Positions 6,305-7,872 of a DNA stretch of 7,872 bases are shown here, piece after piece. The DNA comes from Bacillota bacterium (GTDB taxonomy: Bacteria; Bacillota; Clostridia; Oscillospirales; Oscillospiraceae). A program made the translations under genes and the position numbers. Under the pieces are notes generated by a model. It made no database searches and was not told where the DNA came from. It was given only the letters and a program-made list of their open reading frames with translations. The stretch lies in the NCBI GenBank assembly GCA_009781925.1, contig WQUU01000020.1:1-7872 (forward strand), in the 5' to 3' direction. Numbering within the stretch: position 1 is the first letter of the stretch; each line of letters opens with the position of its first letter.

Positions 6305-6338
6305 GTGCGCGATTGATACAATCATTGAGGTATCTCTT

Positions 6339-7872
6339 ATGGATTACGAAACCGACATCGACAACTCAATAGACCCTCTGGCGATGTCTGTGGACGCGAT
6401 CCTCAGGGAGTATAGCACCGGGGCCTTTGCGTATGGACCTGAGCCAGCGCGCGAGGCGCCCGCGCCGGAGTATGAACCGGAGTATGAGCCGGAGTATATG
6501 GAACCCGAGCCGAAGCCGGAACCGGAACCGGAGTTGGAGTTGGAGGATCAGCTCACGCTGGATCTGGACGACACGGACAAATTTGAGCCGCTTGCCCGTC
6601 CGGCGCCGGCACAGCAGAGAGACCGGAAGCTGAAAGTGGTGTATGACGCCCGCGCCGCCGGCCTTGAGGACTCGGGCGACTACGCCGCCGGCCACTATGC
6701 TCCTCTGCCGGCTGAAGAGGAGGAGCCCGGTTCCGGCGCCCGGCAAAAGGATGTCCCGCAGGAGAGCGCGCGGGATCGGTTTTTGCGCCCCTTGATCAAT
6801 CTCCTAGCCGTCGCCGCGCTGAAACGGGAGCGCCGGGCCGAGGCGGACGAGTCGCCGGAGCCGGAACCCGAAGAGCCGGAGGTTTCCCTCAAAAAAGCGG
6901 CCAAGCACTACGCACGGCAGATCAGGCCGTTGCGTCTGCGGGGCAGACTGGCGGCAGGCCTCTGCGCCGTATTGTGCTACATAGCCATGGGCCGCGACTG
7001 GGGATTTCCCCTCCCGGGGGCGCTGGGTAGCAGTCCCGCGATGGGCGCTCTGGTGTGCCTGATCCTCATGATTTGCGTCATGGTGCTGGGCCTGGATGTG
7101 ATCACGGCGGGGAGTATGGCCCTGCTGCGCCTCCGGCCGGGCCCGGAGAGCCTGATTGTCCTCTCCTGCCTGTTTTCCGCCATTGACGCCGTGGCCGTCG
7201 CCGCCGGGGGAAAGGGGGGCGCCGCGCTGCCTTTTTGCGCCGTCTCCGCGCTGTCCGTGGCCTTTGCCATCCTCTCCTCCCGCCTGACCTGCTCCGGCCT
7301 CAGCGCCGGGTTTAAGACCGCCGCGCAAGCCGCCGCCCCCTACGCCGTCACGACGGAGGCCGACATCCGGGAGGGGGCCCAGGCCATGTTCAAGTCCAAG
7401 AAGGGCACAGCCGGCTTTGTCCGCCGCAGTGAAGCCGCCGACATGGCGGAGAGCGCCATCAGACTCTTTGCTCCCTTTTTGATTGCCGCGGCCCTGGTTT
7501 TGGCGCTCCTGGCCGCAATCAGCGGCGGAGGGATTCAAAACTTCCTGCACATCTTTTCCGGTATTTTGGCCTGTACAGCCGCGTTTTCCGGCCTGTTGGC
7601 CTTTGCCATGCCCTTCTGCGTCACGGCCCGGAGGCTTCGGCACAGCGGGGCAGCTTGTGCCGGGAGCGAAGGCTGCGCCGCCATCGGCAGGAGCCGGGGC
7701 GTGGTCGTCACGGATACGGATCTCTTCCCGGCGGGTACGGTAAGTATCGAGAGCATCCGCCTGCTGGAGGGGGCCTATAACGAGAAGATCATCTCCTATA
7801 CGGGCAGTGTGCTGGCCGCTTCGGGCTGCGGGCTATCCGGCGTATTTGTGGATCTGATGTCGCGCAACGGCT
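6339..7872 (+). CDS. Large membrane protein resembling a catalytically degenerate P1B-type ATPase (partial, continues past the right edge)
   Basis: The frame is open for 511 codons with no stop in the window. ATG 6339 has TGAGG (6326-6330) 8 nt upstream. Residues 1-200 are hydrophilic and acidic, with PEYE/PEP repeats (43-65), and are probably disordered and cytosolic. Six hydrophobic segments follow, at about 202-219, 235-255, 271-289, 295-313, 376-395 and 402-424. The cytosolic stretch 315-372 matches the position of an actuator domain. This order copies the MA, MB, M1, M2, A, M3, M4, P layout of heavy-metal P-type ATPases. Local resemblances support it: LLRLRPGPESLIVL before M1, and GVVVTDTDLFPAGTV (454-468) where the phosphorylation loop should be. 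The family motifs appear to be lost: MPF at 424-426 instead of CPC, D459 followed by TDLF instead of KTGT, no TGE, and SGCGLSG instead of SEHPLA near 495-501. The ATPase kinship is inference from layout and short resemblances. It is probably not a working pump. The distance from rlmB is 55 bp. Confidence 0.75.
   Translation, partial: MDYETDIDNSIDPLAMSVDAILREYSTGAFAYGPEPAREAPAPEYEPEYEPEYMEPEPKPEPEPELELEDQLTLDLDDTDKFEPLARPAPAQQRDRKLKVVYDARAAGLEDSGDYAAGHYAPLPAEEEEPGSGARQKDVPQESARDRFLRPLINLLAVAALKRERRAEADESPEPEPEEPEVSLKKAAKHYARQIRPLRLRGRLAAGLCAVLCYIAMGRDWGFPLPGALGSSPAMGALVCLILMICVMVLGLDVITAGSMALLRLRPGPESLIVLSCLFSAIDAVAVAAGGKGGAALPFCAVSALSVAFAILSSRLTCSGLSAGFKTAAQAAAPYAVTTEADIREGAQAMFKSKKGTAGFVRRSEAADMAESAIRLFAPFLIAAALVLALLAAISGGGIQNFLHIFSGILACTAAFSGLLAFAMPFCVTARRLRHSGAACAGSEGCAAIGRSRGVVVTDTDLFPAGTVSIESIRLLEGAYNEKIISYTGSVLAASGCGLSGVFVDLMSRNG
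6465..6500 (+). repeat. 12-bp coding repeat (PEYE units) in the membrane protein gene
   Basis: Three tandem 12-bp units, CCGGAGTATGAR, encode PEYE, PEYE and PEYM (residues 43-54); the last unit differs at its final codon. They lead straight into an alternating Glu-Pro stretch (55-65) coded by GAR and CCN codons. Such in-frame repeats can grow or shrink by slippage without breaking the frame, which would fit a disordered linker of variable length. Confidence 0.7.

Noticed and set aside
6314..6322. Extended -10 promoter (TGATACAAT) before the membrane protein gene
   Set aside because: There is no matching -35, and transcription would start at about 6329, inside the ribosome binding site at 6326-6330 of the downstream gene.
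6804..7643. Long open frame on the minus strand (279 codons)
   Set aside because: It lies wholly antisense to the membrane protein gene. Its product is low-complexity Gly/Ala/Arg/Gln sequence with no recognisable domain, as expected for the complement of GC-rich coding DNA.

Overview
The window looks like a chromosomal housekeeping segment from a GC-rich member of the Clostridia, possibly of the Oscillospiraceae type. This placement is inference. It rests on the GC-rich codon use, strong GGAGG-type ribosome binding sites, an E. coli-like DnaE of 1158 residues with a full PHP domain, and short palindromic repeats in every intergenic gap. All genes lie on the + strand.

Layout: positions 1-57 hold the tail of an unidentified upstream gene. 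Positions 58-306 are a repeat-rich leader with three palindromic elements and a ribosome binding site inside a small palindrome. dnaE (DNA polymerase III alpha subunit) fills 307-3783. The gap 3784-4013 holds a 14-bp direct repeat, a good sigma-A-type promoter, two palindromes and a 16-bp tandem array. A compact gene run follows: metK (S-adenosylmethionine synthetase, 4014-5189), a small AT-richer cupin gene (5191-5505), an rlmB/TrmH-family SPOUT RNA 2'-O-methyltransferase gene (5516-6283), and a large membrane protein gene (6339 to beyond the right edge).

How they work together: MetK makes the S-adenosylmethionine that the RlmB-like enzyme consumes, so their co-transcription is plausible. 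The role of the cupin in that unit is unknown. DnaE appears to be a separate transcription unit.

The most interesting item is the last gene, which is open to the window edge (511 complete codons). Its membrane and cytosolic layout follows that of P1B-type heavy-metal ATPases, but the motifs needed for catalysis and metal transport appear to be replaced. The phosphorylation motif DKTGT, for example, reads DTDLFPAGT. It is preceded by about 200 residues of acidic, proline-rich, probably disordered sequence. It may be a P-type ATPase pseudoenzyme. The second notable item is a family of five short palindromes headed by TGTAGGG. Their stems differ in sequence but keep pairing, and one of them supplies the stop codon of rlmB.
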